Shown piece by piece: positions 50,924-59,633 of a stretch of 64,000 bases of DNA. The notes beneath the pieces were generated by a model. That model did not search any database, was not told the DNA's origin, and saw only the letters and a list, made by a program, of their open reading frames with translations. Numbering within the stretch: the first letter of the stretch is position 1; the number at the start of each line of letters is the position of its first letter. Source of the stretch: Bradyrhizobiaceae bacterium PARB1 (lineage in GTDB: Bacteria; Pseudomonadota; Alphaproteobacteria; Rhizobiales; Xanthobacteraceae); contig NKIY01000012.1 in NCBI GenBank assembly GCA_002256345.1, forward strand, positions 106,256-170,255. Direction: 5' to 3'. The translations under genes and the position numbers were made by a program.

Positions 50924-52189
50924 ATGAGTGAGCGGCCGCCCATTTCGCCCCGAAGCCCGCGCGCTGCGCTGGAACCCGAGCAGGTTCCGCCGCCGCCCAA
51001 GCGGTCGGATGTGGCACGAAGCCCGCTTGTCGTATTCGGCAATGCCGTCATCACTTTCGTCATTCTCGTGATGATCGCCACCGGCGGCGTCTACGTCTAT
51101 GGCAAGCAGGCGCTGGAATCTCCGGGGCCGCTGCAGGACGACAAGGTCGTCAATATTCCTGCCCGGGCCGGCAAAGGCGACATCGCCGAAGTTCTGCAGC
51201 GCGAGGGTGTGATCGACGCCAATCGCTGGGTGTTCCTCGGCGCCGTGTTCGCGCTGAAGGCCGCGCAGGATCTGAAGCCCGGCGAATACTTGTTCCAGAA
51301 GAATGCCAATCTGCGCGACGTCATCGGAACCATCGTCGATGGCAAGGTGGTGCAGCATTCGATCACCATCCCGGAAGGCCTGACCTCCGAGCAGATCGTG
51401 GCCCGCCTGTCCGAGAACGACATCTTCACCGGCTCGATCCGCGAAATGCCGCGCGAGGGCACGCTGCTGCCGGAGACCTATAAATTCCCGCGCGGCACGC
51501 CGCGCGAGCAGGTGATCCAGCGTATGCAGCGCGAGCAGAAGCGCGTGCTGGCCGATATCTGGGAGCGCCGCAGCGGCGATGTGCCGGTGAAGACGCCAGA
51601 GCAACTGGTGACGCTGGCCTCCATAGTCGAGAAAGAAACCGGCCGCGCCGACGAGCGCAGCCGCGTTGCCGCCGTGTTCACCAACCGCCTGCAGAAGAAG
51701 ATGAAGCTGCAGAGCGATCCGACCATCATCTACGGCCTCGTCGGCGGCAAGGGCACGCTCGGCCGCCCGATCAAGCGCAGCGAGATCCAGCAGCCGTCGC
51801 CCTACAACACCTATGTGGTCGATGGCCTGCCGCCGGGCCCGATCGCGAATCCCGGCCGTGCTTCGCTGGAGGCGACCGCCAATCCGGCGCGCACGCGCGA
51901 CCTGTTCTTTGTTGCCGATGGCACCGGTGCGCACACCTTCACCGAGACCTATGACGCGCATCAGAAGAATGTCGCCAAGCTGCGCGCGATCGAGAAGGCC
52001 GTACAGAACGACGCTGTGGAGCCGGCTGAGGATCAGCCGCCGGCATCGCCGCTTGCGGCGCCTAGCGATACTAATTCCGCGACCGGCGCCACTGCACCGC
52101 GTCAGGCTCCCGCGAAGCAGCAGCGTCCACGCAATCCGCCGGCCCGTCAGGGCGCCGCCCAGCCCAGTGGCGGTCCGGTCGCGCAATAA
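50924..52189 (+). CDS. mltG: endolytic murein transglycosylase MltG
   Basis: A 421-residue MltG (YceG-like). One membrane helix lies at about residues 40-62 after a Pro-rich cytosolic start. LysM-like and catalytic parts include LPETYKFPRG, the ASIVEKET catalytic Glu motif (about 233-240), TNRLQKKMKLQSDPTIIYG and SPYNTYVVDGLPPGPIANPG. It cleaves nascent glycan strands and sets their length. A C-terminal Pro/Ala/Gln tail of about 55 residues is extra. Follows fabF, a conserved order. Confidence 0.96.
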   Translation: MSERPPISPRSPRAALEPEQVPPPPKRSDVARSPLVVFGNAVITFVILVMIATGGVYVYGKQALESPGPLQDDKVVNIPARAGKGDIAEVLQREGVIDANRWVFLGAVFALKAAQDLKPGEYLFQKNANLRDVIGTIVDGKVVQHSITIPEGLTSEQIVARLSENDIFTGSIREMPREGTLLPETYKFPRGTPREQVIQRMQREQKRVLADIWERRSGDVPVKTPEQLVTLASIVEKETGRADERSRVAAVFTNRLQKKMKLQSDPTIIYGLVGGKGTLGRPIKRSEIQQPSPYNTYVVDGLPPGPIANPGRASLEATANPARTRDLFFVADGTGAHTFTETYDAHQKNVAKLRAIEKAVQNDAVEPAEDQPPASPLAAPSDTNSATGATAPRQAPAKQQRPRNPPARQGAAQPSGGPVAQ

Positions 52190-52306
52190 CGAGACGCGTC
52201 AACCGCGCCGATTTCCGTTCGATTTTCCTCGGGCTCGAAAGGGCCTATTCTCACTTCGGTTCGCGTCTGCGCGAATCTCATTCTGAACCTTTGGAGGCCC
52301 TACGCG

Positions 52307-53194
52307 ATGGTGTTGTCGAGCATGACCGGCTTTGCGCGGAGCCACGGCACCAGCGGCCCCTATACGTTCGAATGGGAATTGAAGTCGGTCAACGCCAAGG
52401 GCTTCGACCTGCGCGTGCGGATGCCGCAGGGCTTCGACGAGGTGGAAGCAACGGCCCGCAAGCGCGCAGCCGAAGTGCTGTCGCGCGGCACCGTCTATGC
52501 CAATCTCACCGTGAAGCGCGCGAATGCCGAGGCCGCGGTGCGTATCAACGAGGACGTGTTGAACGCGGTGCTGAAGATCGCGGCCGATATGTCGAGCAAG
52601 ATCGACGCGGTGGCGCCGAGCATCGATGGCTTGATGAACATCAAGGGCGTGATCGAAATGGTCGAGCCCGAAGCGGATGAAGCCGAGGAGGCCGCCGCCA
52701 AGGTTGCAGTGGCTGCGGCGTTTGAAGAAGCACTGAAAGCGCTGGTCGATATGCGCAAGCGCGAGGGCGCGACGCTCGGCGATATCCTCGCCCAGCGCCT
52801 CGGCGAGATCGAAGAGCTGTCGAAGAAGGCCGAAGCCGCGCCGGGCCGCAAGCCCGAAGCAATCCGCGCGCGCATTGCCGAACAGATCGCGACGCTGCTC
52901 GATGCTTCCGATCGCTTCGATCAGGACCGCCTCACGCAGGAGGCACTGATGATCGCTACCAAGGCCGACATCCGCGAAGAACTCGACCGCATCGCCTCGC
53001 ACGTCTCGCAGGCACGGGAGATGATCAGGAAGGGCGGTCCGGTAGGACGGCGGCTCGATTTCCTGTCCCAGGAATTCAACCGCGAAGTGAACACGGTCTG
53101 CTCCAAGTCGGGCGATCTTGAACTGACGAGCCTCGGTCTCGAAATGAAAAACGTGGTCGAGCAGTTCCGCGAACAGGTTCAGAATCTGGAGTGA
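52307..53194 (+). CDS. yicC: YicC family endoribonuclease-like protein
   Basis: A 295-residue YicC protein. It starts VLSSMTGFARSHG, then EWELKSVNAKGFDLRVRMP (about 22-40), and ends with the conserved REVNTVCSKSGDLELTSLGLEMKNVVEQFREQVQNLE. YicC members have been linked to RNA cleavage and sRNA turnover in E. coli. It overlaps an in-frame GTG of gmk, so the two are cotranslated. Confidence 0.93.
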   Translation: MVLSSMTGFARSHGTSGPYTFEWELKSVNAKGFDLRVRMPQGFDEVEATARKRAAEVLSRGTVYANLTVKRANAEAAVRINEDVLNAVLKIAADMSSKIDAVAPSIDGLMNIKGVIEMVEPEADEAEEAAAKVAVAAAFEEALKALVDMRKREGATLGDILAQRLGEIEELSKKAEAAPGRKPEAIRARIAEQIATLLDASDRFDQDRLTQEALMIATKADIREELDRIASHVSQAREMIRKGGPVGRRLDFLSQEFNREVNTVCSKSGDLELTSLGLEMKNVVEQFREQVQNLE

Positions 53195-53196
53195 TC

Positions 53197-53838
53197 ATGT
53201 CGAGCTTCGAGGGCGTCGAGCGCCGTGGCCTGATGTTCGTGCTGTCGTCGCCGTCAGGCGCTGGCAAGACCACGCTGACGCGCATGTTGATCGACGAGAT
53301 CGCGGATCTGCGGATGTCGATCTCGGTGACCACGCGCCCGATGCGGCCGGGTGAGGTGGACGGCAAGGATTATTACTTCGTCGATCAGGCGAAGTTCGAC
53401 CAGATGGTCGCCAATGACGAACTGCTCGAATGGGCGAAGGTGTTCGACAATTCCTACGGCACGCCCAAGGCGCCCGTCGAGCACGCTCTGGCGAACGGCC
53501 ACAACGTGCTTTTCGATATCGACTGGCAGGGCGCGCAGCAGCTCAAGGGGCAGGCGCCAAAAGACATGGTCTCGGTCTTCATCCTGCCGCCCTCGGTACA
53601 GGCGCTGGAGCAGCGGCTGCATACGCGTGCGCAAGACTCCAAAGAAGTCATCCGCGGTCGCATGAAGAAGGCCGGCGACGAGATGAGCCACTTCGATGCT
53701 TACGACTATATTGTCGTCAACGACAATATCGGCATCGCCTTCGAGGCCGTGAAGTCGATCCTGCGCGCCGAGCAGCTCAAGCTCGAACGTCAGGTTGGCA
53801 TGGTCGCCTTTGTGCAGAAGCTGCGACAGCAGCTGTAG
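53197..53838 (+). CDS. gmk: guanylate kinase
   Basis: A 213-residue GMP kinase. P-loop SSPSGAGKTTLTR (about 17-29), GMP-binding SISVTTRPMRPGEVDGKDYYFV (about 42-63) and the lid region with RGRMKKAGDE. The ATG at 53197 with GGAG 5 nt before was preferred over a GTG six nt upstream. Makes GDP for nucleic acids and signalling. Confidence 0.97.
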   Translation: MSSFEGVERRGLMFVLSSPSGAGKTTLTRMLIDEIADLRMSISVTTRPMRPGEVDGKDYYFVDQAKFDQMVANDELLEWAKVFDNSYGTPKAPVEHALANGHNVLFDIDWQGAQQLKGQAPKDMVSVFILPPSVQALEQRLHTRAQDSKEVIRGRMKKAGDEMSHFDAYDYIVVNDNIGIAFEAVKSILRAEQLKLERQVGMVAFVQKLRQQL

Positions 53839-53843
53839 TTCGT

Positions 53844-53899
53844 CATTCGTTGGATGGGTATCGCTTTGGGGCTGTGCGCCTGCGCTCAACCCATCCTAA
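53844..53899. repeat. dispersed palindromic repeat (GGATGGGT family)
   Basis: CGTTGGATGGGTATCGCTTTG and GCGCTCAACCCATCCTAAG are inverted arms of the family also seen at 39736-39800. It lies between convergent genes. Confidence 0.55.
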
Positions 53900-53911
53900 G
53901 GCTGCGACCGA

Positions 53912-54412
53912 TCACTGCTTGCTGGCCGTCCAGCGCAAGGTGCAGCCGTTCGTCGTCGACATCGTGCCACTGCCGCTGCGGCCAGAGAGGCGGCCGTTCA
54001 TGATGGCGCCCACGCCATCGGTGTTGCCAGTCCCTTGAAAGACGCCGCTCGGACTGACGCGGCCGCCGTTGCCGGCGCGGCCGCCGGATATCGTAAATGT
54101 GGTGCTGGTCGTCTTGCCCGCGCACGCGCCCGAACGACCGACGAGCATGATCGCCCATGTGCCGTCGAACCGGGAGACGTCGCCGCTGCCGTCGGAAGAA
54201 CCGCGGCGGCTCGGCGCAGCCCGCTGCTCGGATCGCTCTCGGCGCGCCGGCGCAGTGGCGCGCGGCTCGGGTGACGAGCCGGACAGCGACTTGTTGTCGT
54301 TGCCGAGACTGCCTCCAGTGGAGCCCTGACTCCATGCAGCGCTGCCGCCGCAATCGACGATGAGGAGGGTGGCGAGCAGGGCGGATTTCATTGTAGTTCG
54401 CGACACTGTCAT
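53912..54412 (-). CDS. exported protein A of the caspase gene cluster
   Basis: A 166-residue protein with a signal peptide (about residues 1-28), then QGSTGGSLGNDNKSLSGSSPE, an Arg-rich linker with dibasic sites (PARRERSEQRAAPSRRG) and a small Gly/Ser/Thr-rich beta domain (FDGTWAI...GRLSGRSGSGTM...NGCTLRWTASKQ) with two Cys that could bond. It is a clear paralogue of the next gene upstream (54418-54921), with 5 bp between them. The unit begins with a caspase-fold protease gene. Function unknown; possible protease substrate or partner. Confidence 0.75.
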   Translation of the reverse strand: MTVSRTTMKSALLATLLIVDCGGSAAWSQGSTGGSLGNDNKSLSGSSPEPRATAPARRERSEQRAAPSRRGSSDGSGDVSRFDGTWAIMLVGRSGACAGKTTSTTFTISGGRAGNGGRVSPSGVFQGTGNTDGVGAIMNGRLSGRSGSGTMSTTNGCTLRWTASKQ

Positions 54413-54417
54413 GTCGG

Positions 54418-54921
54418 TCACTGCTTGCTCGCGACCCAGCGGCCCGAACATCCGTCGGAGCGTTGGAAAGTGCCGGATCCGGTGCGGCCAGAGAGGCGGC
54501 CCTGGCTGGTGACGCCGATGCCGCTGTAGTTTCCGGCGCCGCGAACGGCCCCGTTGGCGCTCACCGTCGCTCTGCCGCTACCGGTGCTGCCCGTCATCCG
54601 CCCGCCAGATACGACGAATTGCTCCGTCAAGGTGTCAGAACAGCCGGACGTGCCTACGCTGGAGATCGACCAGACGCCATCGAAATTTCCGCCTCCGCCG
54701 CCGCCCTCGCTACGGCTGCGCGTCGCGGTCTGACGGCGCGGTGCCGGAGCCTCGGTGCGTTCGCGGCGCGCAGGCGGCGCCGATCGGGATTCCGGTGCCG
54801 AGCCCGACAGTGTCTTGTTGTCATTGCCGAGGCTTCCGCCGGTGGCACCTTGTGCGAATGCTTCAGGCGCCGAGAGCAGCAATATGGTCGCGCAGGTCAT
54901 CAATCCGGATCGAACAGACAT
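54418..54921 (-). CDS. exported protein B of the caspase gene cluster
   Basis: A 167-residue paralogue of protein A: signal peptide (about residues 1-23, ending AFAQ), the shared GATGGSLGNDNKTLSGSAPE motif, an Arg-rich linker (PARRERTEAPAPRRQTATRSRSEG) and a C-terminal domain FDGVWSI...GRLSGRTGSGTF...DGCSGRWVASKQ with conserved Cys pair. It starts 27 bp after the caspase gene on the same strand. The shared ends and the variable basic linker suggest a recent tandem duplication. Confidence 0.77.
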   Translation of the reverse strand: MSVRSGLMTCATILLLSAPEAFAQGATGGSLGNDNKTLSGSAPESRSAPPARRERTEAPAPRRQTATRSRSEGGGGGGNFDGVWSISSVGTSGCSDTLTEQFVVSGGRMTGSTGSGRATVSANGAVRGAGNYSGIGVTSQGRLSGRTGSGTFQRSDGCSGRWVASKQ

Positions 54922-54948
54922 TTCAACTAGCTTTCAAAATGGACGTGC

Positions 54949-56316
54949 TTACAATTTCGCGTCGGGGCCCTTGACCGAATTGGCGCAAATGGCGCCGACG
55001 ATTGAACACGACTTTCCGGTCTTGCTGCACTGGTCGATGGCGGCATCGCGTGCTTGCGCCAGCGTGGTGCGCGCGACGAGAGACCAGTTGCCGCCAAGCG
55101 CCGCAAACGCCCCGCAATTGGAGCCGTAGAACGATATTTCAAGCGGGCAGGCAGCAGCGCCGCATTGCGCGCGCGCCTTGCCGACCGCGGATTTGCGCGA
55201 GGGCTGATCCCACGACATGCCCCATTTCTTGTCCTTGGCGTCGAAGACGATGGCGCCCCACGGCTTGAGGTCCTGTATCGTGCGCAGCCGCTGCAACAGG
55301 CCTTCGGTGGCCTCGCCGGTGGGGGGCAGGCCACCCTTGAGCTGGAACTCTCGGATCGCCACCGCGATGCCGTTCTTGCTGTTCAGGGACTCTGGATCGA
55401 AGTTCAGCTCATAGAGACGATCGCTGATTTCCGTGAGCTTGACGGGATCGGTGATCGTCAGCTTGTCGAAGTCGATGCGCGGCGCATCGGATAGCCGCGC
55501 TTCCTGCATCGGCTTGTCCGGCACGATCAACGGCACGGCCGGGGCGGGCGCCACGAAATAGAAGTTGCCGTCAATCGGCGATGACGACACCCAGGGCTGT
55601 TGCGCGCCGCCGGTCGAGCGTTTCACCGCGAGGCCGACCTGATTGAAGGTCTGGAAGATATCGAGCCCGGCCTGACGCACCGTCGTCGCCAGCGCCTTCG
55701 TATAGGGGCTGTTGCCGTCGGCGCCGTCCTGCGCCACCGAGCCGGGCTGGGTCGCGTAGGAGATCAGCGTGCCTTCCGGCGCACGCATCTGCGCGAGACC
55801 GCCTTCAGCCGCGCGCAGGCCGCGTGCACCAAAAGGGTTGTTTCGGCAGGCATCCAGAATGACCATGTTGAGCCGTGTGCCGGCGCCCTGCATCTGCCGC
55901 AGCACCAGGTTGACATCGACCATCTGGAAATCGACATCGGCCTCGCGGGTCGGATTGGCGCTGACCGGCACGAGGTAGTTCGAGCCCGCGACCTGAACGC
56001 CGTGGCCGGCATAGTAGAACAGCGCCACGTCGGCGCCTTGCACCTGCCGGCCGAAATTCTGCACGGCGATGTCGAGCGCCGGTTTGTCGAGATCGAGTTG
56101 CGCGCCGCCGCCGACCAAAGTGAAGCCGAGCGCCGACAGCGTCTGCGCCATCAGCTTCGCATCGTTCTTCGGATTATCGAGGCGGGTGATGCTTTGATAG
56201 TTGGAATTGCCGACGATCAGCGCAATGCGTTTCTCGGCACGGGCGATGCCGATCGTTGTCAGCAATGCGAGAAGTATCAACGCGAGAGATCGCGCGTGGC
56301 GGACGAAATGGTCCAT
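54949..56316 (-). CDS. exported caspase-family (C14) protease with DUF4189
   Basis: A 455-residue exported protein. After a signal peptide (about residues 1-27) comes a caspase p20-like domain: KRIALIVGNSNY opens it, the catalytic His is His105 in FYYAGHGVQ, and the Cys is Cys157 in LDACRNNPF. A middle segment with LYELNFDPESLN...IREFQLKGGLPPTG resembles a peptidoglycan-binding-1 fold. The C-terminus (about 350-445) is a DUF4189-like Cys-rich domain (WGAIVFDAKDKKWG..., CSKTGKSCSIVGAICAN). Bacterial C14 proteases of this sort usually cut after Arg or Lys. GAGG precedes the ATG; a GTG nine nt upstream is less likely. Confidence 0.9.
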   Translation of the reverse strand: MDHFVRHARSLALILLALLTTIGIARAEKRIALIVGNSNYQSITRLDNPKNDAKLMAQTLSALGFTLVGGGAQLDLDKPALDIAVQNFGRQVQGADVALFYYAGHGVQVAGSNYLVPVSANPTREADVDFQMVDVNLVLRQMQGAGTRLNMVILDACRNNPFGARGLRAAEGGLAQMRAPEGTLISYATQPGSVAQDGADGNSPYTKALATTVRQAGLDIFQTFNQVGLAVKRSTGGAQQPWVSSSPIDGNFYFVAPAPAVPLIVPDKPMQEARLSDAPRIDFDKLTITDPVKLTEISDRLYELNFDPESLNSKNGIAVAIREFQLKGGLPPTGEATEGLLQRLRTIQDLKPWGAIVFDAKDKKWGMSWDQPSRKSAVGKARAQCGAAACPLEISFYGSNCGAFAALGGNWSLVARTTLAQARDAAIDQCSKTGKSCSIVGAICANSVKGPDAKL

Positions 56317-56401
56317 GATCCTCACCCAGCAATGAGATCATGGTAACCGGGATGGCGTGAATCGCAATTGGCTGGATGCGCAACCGGAAAACATGGAGCC
56401 T

Positions 56402-56548
56402 GTGTCCCGGACGCGATGCGGCGCTCAGGCGAAGCAAAGCTTCGCCGCAAGTGCCGCTTCGCTGAGCCGGGATCGTTGCGGGCTCCGGCGCTTTGGGCGG
56501 CCCCGGCTCTGCGAAGCGATACTGTGTATCGCATCGCGTCCGGGGCAC
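56402..56548. repeat. long dispersed palindromic repeat (TCCCGGACGCGATGCGGC family)
   Basis: TGTCCCGGACGCGATGCGGC at the left is answered by GCATCGCGTCCGGGGCAC at the right, with inner inverted parts (CGAAGCAAAGCTTCG, CCGGGATC...GGCCCCGG). A related element of similar length is at 59421-59543 and a short one at 44331-44375. It lies between the caspase gene start and the alcohol dehydrogenase stop, so it separates the two units. Confidence 0.7.
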
Positions 56549-56554
56549 GGTATA

Positions 56555-57616
56555 TTACGCATTCGCCAGCATGATGCGGCCGACGACCTTGCCGGCGCGG
56601 AGCTGGTCGATCCATTTCTGGGCGTCGGCCATCGGCTCTTCCTTCATCGGCGTCGGCTTGACCTTGCCGGCGCGGGCGAGAGCCATCAGTTCCTTGGCTT
56701 CTTCCAGCGTGCCGACCATGAAGCCTTCCACGGTCATGCGTTTGTAGATCCACTGCACCATGGGCAGGCTGAATTCGCCGCCCATCAGACCGGACACCAC
56801 AATCTTGCCGCCACGGGCCACGGTGGCGACCGCAAAATTCATGGATCTGTCATTGCCGGCAAAATCGATCACGCCATCGAAGCCGCCGCCCGTTTCCTTC
56901 ACCATGCGCTTGGCCACATCGGGCTCGGCGGGGTCATAGGCAAATGACGCGCCGTTCTTCAGGGCGGCTTCGCGTGCGGCCGGGTTGAGATCGGCCACCG
57001 AGATCGGCTGCTTGAACATTGCCTGCGCGAGCGAGAGGCCGGCCATGCCGACGCCGCCGAGGCCGACGAGCAGCAGATTGCGCTGGCGCGGACGATCGAC
57101 CAGGCGCTTCAGCGCGCCATAGGCGGTGATGCCCGAACACATCAGTGTCGCGGCCACATTGGTCGGCAGCGGGTCGTAGTCGAGCAGGTACTTCTGGTCG
57201 GGCACCAGCACATGGGTGGCGAAGCCGCCATCCAGCGAGACACCGAGAAACCGGTTCTTGCTGCACAGGTTCTCGTCGCCCGCGAGGCAGTCGCGGCACT
57301 GGCCGCAGCCGATCCAGGGGAAGACGGCCTTCTTGGTGCCGATCAGCGATTTGTCGCCGTCCGGGCCGACTTCATCGACGACGCCCGCGATCTCGTGGCC
57401 GAGGGTAAAAGGCAGGGTCATGCCGCGGGTGGTGTCGAGCCGCTTACCGCCGCCGAGATCGGCCCAGCCGTCCTGGATGTGCAGGTCGGAATGGCACAGG
57501 CCGCAGCGCTCGATACGCACAAGCACTTCGCGCCCTTGCGGTTTCGGCGTATCGATGATGGTTTCGCAGAGCGGAGCGTCGAACTTGACCAGCGACTGGC
57601 GGATCATTTTTGTCAT
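56555..57616 (-). CDS. zinc-dependent alcohol dehydrogenase (MDR family)
   Basis: A 353-residue medium-chain dehydrogenase. Catalytic zinc ligands are Cys and His in CGLCHSD and GHEIAGVVDEVG. The four structural-zinc cysteines are in CGQCRDCLAGDENLCSK. The Rossmann motif VGLGGVGMAGL follows (about 183-193). Probably uses NAD(P) with short or aromatic alcohols; substrate unknown. GGGAAGAAC precedes the ATG at 57616. Confidence 0.93.
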   Translation of the reverse strand: MTKMIRQSLVKFDAPLCETIIDTPKPQGREVLVRIERCGLCHSDLHIQDGWADLGGGKRLDTTRGMTLPFTLGHEIAGVVDEVGPDGDKSLIGTKKAVFPWIGCGQCRDCLAGDENLCSKNRFLGVSLDGGFATHVLVPDQKYLLDYDPLPTNVAATLMCSGITAYGALKRLVDRPRQRNLLLVGLGGVGMAGLSLAQAMFKQPISVADLNPAAREAALKNGASFAYDPAEPDVAKRMVKETGGGFDGVIDFAGNDRSMNFAVATVARGGKIVVSGLMGGEFSLPMVQWIYKRMTVEGFMVGTLEEAKELMALARAGKVKPTPMKEEPMADAQKWIDQLRAGKVVGRIMLANA

Positions 57617-57775
57617 TTTGTTCTTCCCTAGACTTTGCTGCAATCTAGCAAACACAGGATGGCGGGAAGGGCAAGTGGGGAGAGCTGCAGGGGGCAAGGC
57701 CGCGCAGCGCAGTGCCCGTCATCATGAGCCGTGAATGAGATCGTGGGCACGCTTCGCTTTGCCCATCCGATGGCA

Positions 57776-58081
57776 TCAAGCAGCTTTGTTGCGCGAGCGA
57801 ATAAAGAGAACGATTGCCACCGCAGCCCAGATCAGCAGCGCTCCGCCGCCGAGAGGAATGGTTGCCAGAGCGAACCAGCCGGCCACGAACATGAGAGCCA
57901 GCAATCCGCCGATATCTATGCCAAGGATGACGCAGCGATGCACGCTCGCTTCGTCGAGCTGGCAGCCCGCGACTGACGCGGCGCCGATCGAGGTCATCAC
58001 GGAGAGGATCGGCATGAGCGCGAACGACACGATGAGCGCGAACGTCCATCTCATCAGCCTGGACGACAGGGATCTGCTCAT
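57776..58081 (-). CDS. small membrane protein, unknown
   Basis: A 101-residue protein with three hydrophobic segments (WTFALIVSFALMPILSVM, ILGIDIGGLLALMFVAGWFAL, GGGALLIWAAVAIVLFI) and a basic C-terminus. Its start overlaps the stop of the upstream gene (58078-58081), so the two are cotranslated. No family recognised. Confidence 0.7.
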   Translation of the reverse strand: MSRSLSSRLMRWTFALIVSFALMPILSVMTSIGAASVAGCQLDEASVHRCVILGIDIGGLLALMFVAGWFALATIPLGGGALLIWAAVAIVLFIRSRNKAA

Positions 58082-59397
58082 TTCCAGGCCGGCCGCGAAT
58101 GCGCGAGAGCGGCGCGGCGGAAGACCACGCGGCGCAGGCGCGAGCGGCGGGTCTCGCTGCTTGCCGGCACGGGCTCAACGATAACATGCAGCAGACGCGC
58201 ATAGTCGAGCACGAGGCCGGGCGTCCATGCCATCGCTTCCGCACGCCGGCGCAGCACGCCGGCGATCCACAGTTCGGGCGTCGTCACTGCGCGGAAGAAA
58301 GCGCGCCATGGCTTGTCGGTTTGGCCCAGCACGCCCTCCAGCGCGGCGTCTAGCGCATGCGCCACGGCGCTCGAGCAGTTGCGGCTGGTGAGATTGTAGG
58401 CGGTGTCGCTGCGATAGGCGCGCCAGAAATGACGGACACGCAGTCGGTCGATCTGCGTGAAATGGATGTGTTCGGTGGCTTCGCACCAGCCCTCGGCTTC
58501 CTCGGCATAGCTAGGCAGGAAGCGACCGGGAATGTCGTTGTCGACACTCGCGCGCAGCACGCGGCCGAACTCCTCGGGCGAACGATCGATTTCGACGGCA
58601 GGGTAGTGGCTGATATAGACATTGGGCGCGAGTTCGAGCGCGGCATGGCCGGTGGATATGCGGCCTCTGTGATCGACGGCGGCGATGTAACGATCGACTA
58701 GCGGGCGCCGGCGTGGATTGCGACCTGGCCCGGCAGGCGTCCAGACATGGACGATCAGATCGTCATGGCCGGCATCGTCGGGTTTGGCCGGTACCCATAG
58801 TGCCGTGGGGAAAGCCCCGCCGATCAGCATCGAGATCGGCGCATCCGCCGGCAGCTTTCGCAGCCGGTTCGCGAGCAGGATCGTGCCCCAGCCGGAGATG
58901 ATCAGCAATGCGCCGATATTGAAACCGATCGTGCCTTCATACCAGGTCGGCCAGGGTTCGAGCGTGATGATGGCGAGGATGATCTCGACGATGCCAGCAG
59001 CCATCGCCATGCGCCAGTTATCGAAGCGGACAACCCATGCGCTGGCGATGCGCAAGCCGCCGTCGCAGAGCATCACACCACCGAGCAGCATGGCGATCAG
59101 CATGTTGGAGTGCCGCGGCTGCGCGATAATGATCAGTGCCGGCAGCAACAGGATCACGGCCTTGGCGAGCTGCTGCGTGCGCCGCTGGGTCGCGAGCATG
59201 CCGGCGAGCAGGCTGATGATGCCTTCGAGCAGCAGCAGATAGCCGAAATAATGCGGTCTGATCAGCGTCGCGCCGTCGAGTGCATCCAGCATGATGAATA
59301 GGCCGAGCGCAGCCCAGACGGCGCCGATCACCAGCAGAGCGCGCCAGCGACGCTGCACCACTTCGGCGCCAAGCAGGAGGAGCAGGAGTCGGATCAT
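58078..59397 (-). CDS. HdeD-like membrane domain fused to a permuted papain-like domain
   Basis: A 439-residue protein. Residues about 1-190 hold six hydrophobic helices in the HdeD/DUF308 style (ALLVIGAVWAALGLFIMLDALDG..., YFGYLLLLEGIISLLAGM, RMAMAAGIVEIILAIITL). After a soluble linker, residues about 220-400 look like a circularly permuted NlpC/P60-papain fold: a His in STGHAALEL comes before a Cys in YNLTSRNCSSAVAHALDAA. Such permuted folds include amidases and acyltransferases acting on lipids or peptides. The C-terminus is Arg-rich. Activity is unknown. Confidence 0.72.
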   Translation of the reverse strand: MIRLLLLLLGAEVVQRRWRALLVIGAVWAALGLFIMLDALDGATLIRPHYFGYLLLLEGIISLLAGMLATQRRTQQLAKAVILLLPALIIIAQPRHSNMLIAMLLGGVMLCDGGLRIASAWVVRFDNWRMAMAAGIVEIILAIITLEPWPTWYEGTIGFNIGALLIISGWGTILLANRLRKLPADAPISMLIGGAFPTALWVPAKPDDAGHDDLIVHVWTPAGPGRNPRRRPLVDRYIAAVDHRGRISTGHAALELAPNVYISHYPAVEIDRSPEEFGRVLRASVDNDIPGRFLPSYAEEAEGWCEATEHIHFTQIDRLRVRHFWRAYRSDTAYNLTSRNCSSAVAHALDAALEGVLGQTDKPWRAFFRAVTTPELWIAGVLRRRAEAMAWTPGLVLDYARLLHVIVEPVPASSETRRSRLRRVVFRRAALAHSRPAWK

Positions 59398-59420
59398 GGA
59401 CGGTTCCGCGCTGTCATTTT

Positions 59421-59543
59421 GTCCCGGGCGCGATGCGGCACAACGTGCCGCTTCGCAGAACCGGGACCGCCACGAACTCCGAGCCTCGCGCGGTCCCGGC
59501 TCTGCGGAGCAGCGCAAGAGCGCTGCGCCGCGTCCAGGACAAA
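59421..59543. repeat. long dispersed palindromic repeat (TCCCGGGCGCGATGCGGC family)
   Basis: TGTCCCGGGCGCGATGCGGC at the left and GCTGCGCCGCGTCCAGGACA at the right are inverted. CGGGACCGCC...GCGGTCCCGG forms the centre. A sibling of 56402-56548, placed between the divergent HdeD-like and MFS genes. Confidence 0.7.
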
Positions 59544-59633
59544 CTTCAAATTAGCCACCGAGAATCTAGCCCGTAGATGTTTAACTTTTCCGTGCCAGGG
59601 ATAGCGCGATTTTTCTCGGCAGGCAGGCGGTTC

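Noticed and set aside
50912..52186. 424-codon frame antisense to mltG
   Set aside because: It mirrors mltG almost exactly and has no independent features.
53912..54921. the two small exported proteins considered as toxin-immunity pair
   Set aside because: They are paralogues with the same architecture and both have signal peptides, unlike toxin and immunity partners.
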